From the NCBI GenBank assembly GCA_003648125.1, contig QMOE01000104.1, positions 1 through 7,256 on the forward strand: a stretch of DNA of 7,256 nucleotides, written 5' to 3'. Shown one piece after another: positions 4,727-7,256 of this stretch. The notes beneath the pieces are model-generated. The model worked only from the letters and a program-made list of their open reading frames with translations. It was not told the DNA's origin and ran no database searches. Within the stretch, counting starts at the first letter, position 1. Each line of letters starts with the position of its first letter. The position numbers and the translations under genes are program-made. Source of the DNA: Chloroflexota bacterium. Its GTDB lineage: Bacteria > Chloroflexota > Anaerolineae > B4-G1.

Positions 4727-6073
4727 ATGAAACGCTTGCTTTTTGTTCTGTTGTTGGTGGCTTTGCTGCTTGCGTTGACACCGGCCATCGCTTACGCCAG
4801 CCCGCCCGCGCAGGATGGTGGCGGTGACGAAATGAGTGACGTTGGCAGGGTCATCGGTACCCTGGGCCTCTATGCCGCGATGATGATGGTACTGGCCGTC
4901 GGTGCCGAGGTGATGATTGACGCTGTGCGGCCTATTTTTGGCCTCAAGCGCCAGGCTTCGGCCACGGAGGCTCTGGATAAGATGAACAAGTGGCTGCCGG
5001 GCACGATGGCAGAGCTGGGCGTCAGTGCCGAAGCACAGCAGCAACTCAACGAGCGGATCGAGAAACTCGAAGAGGTGGCGGCTCAGTTCGAGGATCGGGC
5101 GGAGCGGGTGCGCGTCGCGGTGCAGGAACAGTTGCCGGATATGTTCAAGGACATGGCTATTCACACGCTCGACGATGTGCTGGACAAGCACTGGCCCCGC
5201 TTGGAACCCCGCTTGAAGGAAATCGAACCCGATCTCGACACGGCAGAGATAAGAGCCTGGCTAGAGGCTACCCTCACCAGTCTTAAAGAGAGCAACGTGG
5301 CCGAGATTTCCACTAACCTGCACGCCATCTCCGCGTTGCTTGATACCGTGCGCAAACAGAACAACCAACTCCGGGGGCCGTTGCACAAATTCTGGCGCTG
5401 GCTGCGAGATGGACTCAAAGGCGTGGGCCAGGCGGCTGAAAAGAGTGATTGGATGCCCTCGGCGTTGATTCCGGTCATCCTGTTCCTGTGTCGCCTGCCG
5501 GCCTATCCAGAGTATTTTTGGGCCTGGCTGAGCCACAAATTGCCCTCTGGAGATACTTTTCGTGAGCGGATCGAGAAACTCGGCGAGCACGAGCCATTCG
5601 GCTCCCTCCTCACGCCGGAGGAGGCGGCCACCCGTATTTTTGAGGAGGATAGCATACAAAAGGATCGGGAAAAAGCTCGCATTTCCTGGTTGCGTATTCT
5701 CTCCGTCGTGGTGGGTATCGTGCTGGCTGCTGCGCTACAAGTGGACTCGATCCAATTGCTCGAACCGGTCTTGGGCAGCGCCATCACCAAGTTCTGCGGC
5801 GCGGATGCAACGGGTGCAATTGTCGAGTGGTACACGATGGGAGACCTGATCGGCTGGAACGGGGCAAGCGAAATGCCGAAATCCCTGGCCCCGTTGGGGG
5901 CGATCTTGGTCGTGCTGTTGGGCCTCACTCCGGGCGTCTATCTCAGCGGGCTGGGGGCTGCTGCCGGGTCTGCCTTCTGGCACGATCAATTGGACAAACT
6001 ACGCAGTATCAAAGGGGCCGCTTCCCAGGTGGAGGAACTGACCGGGCAACTCAAGGGGATGACCGGGGGGTAG
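4727..6073 (+). CDS. Membrane protein of unknown function with signal peptide, coiled coil and C-terminal FWHD module
   Basis: I cannot assign a named family. The 448-residue product has a signal peptide (1-24, cleavage after AYA), then a likely membrane helix at about 42-64. A long charged helical region follows (about 75-235), with heptad-like segments such as ERIEKLEEVAAQFEDRAERV at 109-128. A hydrophobic stretch lies at about 245-258, a helix at about 320-338 ending in ALQVDSI, and a last helix at about 387-409, followed by GSAFWHDQLDKLRSIKG (414-430). The order helix, LxVDSI, GW, helix, then FWxDxLxKLxxLR recalls a widespread uncharacterised bacterial membrane family with a GAPFWFDLLxKL signature; that link is from memory. 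ATG 4727 is preceded by AAGGAGGAGG at 4712-4721, an excellent site; the upstream TTG at 4709 is discarded. The gene has its own promoter and no co-oriented neighbour. Confidence 0.85.
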   Translation: MKRLLFVLLLVALLLALTPAIAYASPPAQDGGGDEMSDVGRVIGTLGLYAAMMMVLAVGAEVMIDAVRPIFGLKRQASATEALDKMNKWLPGTMAELGVSAEAQQQLNERIEKLEEVAAQFEDRAERVRVAVQEQLPDMFKDMAIHTLDDVLDKHWPRLEPRLKEIEPDLDTAEIRAWLEATLTSLKESNVAEISTNLHAISALLDTVRKQNNQLRGPLHKFWRWLRDGLKGVGQAAEKSDWMPSALIPVILFLCRLPAYPEYFWAWLSHKLPSGDTFRERIEKLGEHEPFGSLLTPEEAATRIFEEDSIQKDREKARISWLRILSVVVGIVLAAALQVDSIQLLEPVLGSAITKFCGADATGAIVEWYTMGDLIGWNGASEMPKSLAPLGAILVVLLGLTPGVYLSGLGAAAGSAFWHDQLDKLRSIKGAASQVEELTGQLKGMTGG

Positions 6074-6084
6074 CAGGTTGTGGC

Positions 6085-7256
6085 TCAGCGGGCGAGGAGC
6101 GGCTTGATCTCGCCCGTGGTATCCAAATCCAGGGCGCGAGTATATGCTGCTTGCGCTTTCTGATACTCGCCCTGGATGGCCCACAGCCGGCCCAGGTGAT
6201 AGTGGGCCGAGGCCAGCGTTGGGTCGAGGGAAATCGCTTCCTGCAAGTTGTCCAGCGCGGTGGCGAAATCCCCGGCTTGGAGAGCGGCCCAGCCCCGCAG
6301 GTCGTGAGCGCGGGCGTCGGCGGGTAAAAGTTGCACCAGTTCCGTCGTAGCGTCAATGGCGTGATCGGACGCGGTGATGTTGTGATCCAGGTAAAAGCGG
6401 GCCAGGGCTTCCCATAGCGCCGGGTCGTAAGGCTGAAGAGAGATGGCTTCCTGGAGCCAAATCTCGGCTGCTGTGTACCGTCCCTCAGCCGCCCAGGTCT
6501 GCCCGATCTCGACGCAGATGGCCGGGTTCTGGGGGTCAAGCTCGTAGGCCGCCTCGTACTCGGCGCGGGCGGCACTGACATCGCCCAGCCGATCGTAATG
6601 CAGCCCCAGGAAGATGTGAGCTACAGCCGAATCCGGGGCCAGCGTGACCGCTTGCTGCAGGTGGGGCCGGGCTTGGACCGGGCGGCCCATTTGGTTTAGC
6701 GCATAGCCCAGGTAGGCGTGGGCGTCGGGATAGTCGGGATTATGGAAGAGAGCGCGCTCGAACTGACGCGCGGCCAGCGCCCACTCTTGCGCTTGAAAAA
6801 GGATTCGTCCTTTCATTGCGTTGGCGTAGGCCGGCTCGGCCGTTGCGCTTGCCATCAGTGCCGCCAATAGTCGCTCCGCCAGGTCGGTTTGGGCAGCGTA
6901 GAGATGCTGGATGGCGGCGGGGTCGTTGTCCAGCATCAACGCACCCAGCCGCTCGTGGGCCACTTGGTCAGTGGGGTCGAGGTCCAGCAGCCTCTCGTAT
7001 TCCACCTGTGCTGCATTCCATTCCTGTTGCTCGGCGTAGGCGCGGGCCAGTGTGTGCCGGGCGTCGGAATCGGCGGGGGCGAGCGTCAGTAGCCGCTGGG
7101 CGTGCTCGGCGACGGCGGGCCAGTCGGCGCGATCAACGTAAATAGCGACTTGCAGCCGCTCTATTTTTTCGGTTTCCTCTGCGCCCAGCCGTTCGGCCTC
7201 GGCGATGGCGGTCAGTGCGTCGTCGCTGCGGCCCCAGTCTAGATAGAGCCGGGCTA
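6085..7256 (-). CDS. Large TPR-repeat protein, C-terminal part (5' end lies outside window)
   Basis: The minus-strand frame is open from the right edge to TGA at 6085-6087, giving 389 visible residues; an internal GTG at 7005 is not the start because coding continues upstream. The protein is built of about nine tetratricopeptide repeats with the usual W/L-G-Y-A-F-A-P spacing. Examples are AHAYLGYALNQMGRPVQARP, AHIFLGLHYDRLGDVSAARA and AHYHLGRLWAIQGEYQKAQA, each ending near LDP or LAP. One stretch after LGALMLDNDP diverges and looks like a longer helical insert with AALMASATAEPAYA. No catalytic domain or membrane segment is visible. TPR arrays bind other proteins, and such long arrays are frequent in Chloroflexota, but the partner cannot be told from this window. 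It converges on the 448-aa membrane protein gene with an 11-base gap. Confidence 0.9.
   Translation of the reverse strand, partial: ARLYLDWGRSDDALTAIAEAERLGAEETEKIERLQVAIYVDRADWPAVAEHAQRLLTLAPADSDARHTLARAYAEQQEWNAAQVEYERLLDLDPTDQVAHERLGALMLDNDPAAIQHLYAAQTDLAERLLAALMASATAEPAYANAMKGRILFQAQEWALAARQFERALFHNPDYPDAHAYLGYALNQMGRPVQARPHLQQAVTLAPDSAVAHIFLGLHYDRLGDVSAARAEYEAAYELDPQNPAICVEIGQTWAAEGRYTAAEIWLQEAISLQPYDPALWEALARFYLDHNITASDHAIDATTELVQLLPADARAHDLRGWAALQAGDFATALDNLQEAISLDPTLASAHYHLGRLWAIQGEYQKAQAAYTRALDLDTTGEIKPLLAR
6089..6116. other. Eight-base-pair dyad at the convergent 3' ends
   Basis: CGGGCGAG (6089-6096) and CTCGCCCG (6109-6116) form a perfect GC-rich stem with a 12-base loop. It lies 16 bases past the stop of the plus-strand membrane protein gene and inside the last codons of the TPR gene. 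It has no U-tract, so it would be an unusual terminator, but it may stop or protect the 3' end of the plus-strand transcript. Confidence 0.35.

Noticed and set aside
6051..6581. Second minus-strand frame inside the TPR gene
   Set aside because: Low-complexity, Pro/Ser/Arg/Thr-rich translation in a shifted frame; the TPR frame has clear repeats.
1..7256. CRISPR array, phage, transposase, toxin-antitoxin or defence island
   Set aside because: No regular repeat-spacer pattern and no recognisable genes of these kinds on either strand.

Overview
The window looks like chromosomal housekeeping DNA from a moderately GC-rich bacterium, most plausibly a member of the Chloroflexota (Anaerolineae-like). 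This is an inference from gene style, not a search: a short DUF4870 protein, a membrane-anchored M23 peptidase with a PPC-like domain, a DegV-SppA pair, a large TPR protein, strongly sigma70-like promoters, and a tRNA gene without encoded CCA. There is no sign of phage, transposase, CRISPR, toxin or defence genes.

Layout. On the minus strand, 1-528 is the N-terminal part of recJ (176 codons, running off the left edge). Upstream of it is a small DUF4870 membrane protein (607-918) with its own near-consensus promoter and an intrinsic terminator. From about 985 to 1527 there is a 540-base intergenic region rich in dyads: two facing hairpins whose stems differ by compensatory changes, an extended -10 promoter, and a leader of about 230 nt with several hairpins and a 120-bp inverted-repeat unit. 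On the plus strand, 1528-2481 is the M23 (LytM-type) endopeptidase. It converges, with a 16-bp gap, on a minus-strand unit of degV (3476-4339) followed by sppA (2498-3454).

Upstream of degV is an elongator tRNA-Met gene (4433-4504, minus) with a terminator-like hairpin after it. A compact pair of divergent promoters with back-to-back -35 boxes drives the tRNA leftward and a 448-residue secreted or membrane protein of unknown function (4727-6073) rightward. That protein has a signal peptide, a helical coiled-coil middle and a C-terminal membrane module. It converges, with an 11-bp gap, on a large minus-strand TPR protein (6085 to the right edge).

How the genes relate. Several products act at or outside the cytoplasmic membrane: M23 peptidoglycan or cell-surface hydrolysis, SppA signal-peptide digestion, DegV acyl-chain binding, the DUF4870 protein and the 448-aa protein. 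Only degV-sppA look like a true operon. I do not see a convincing new multigene system. The most unusual material is the covarying hairpin pair at 1147-1201, the structured leader of the M23 gene, the overlapping divergent promoters, and the unassigned membrane protein.
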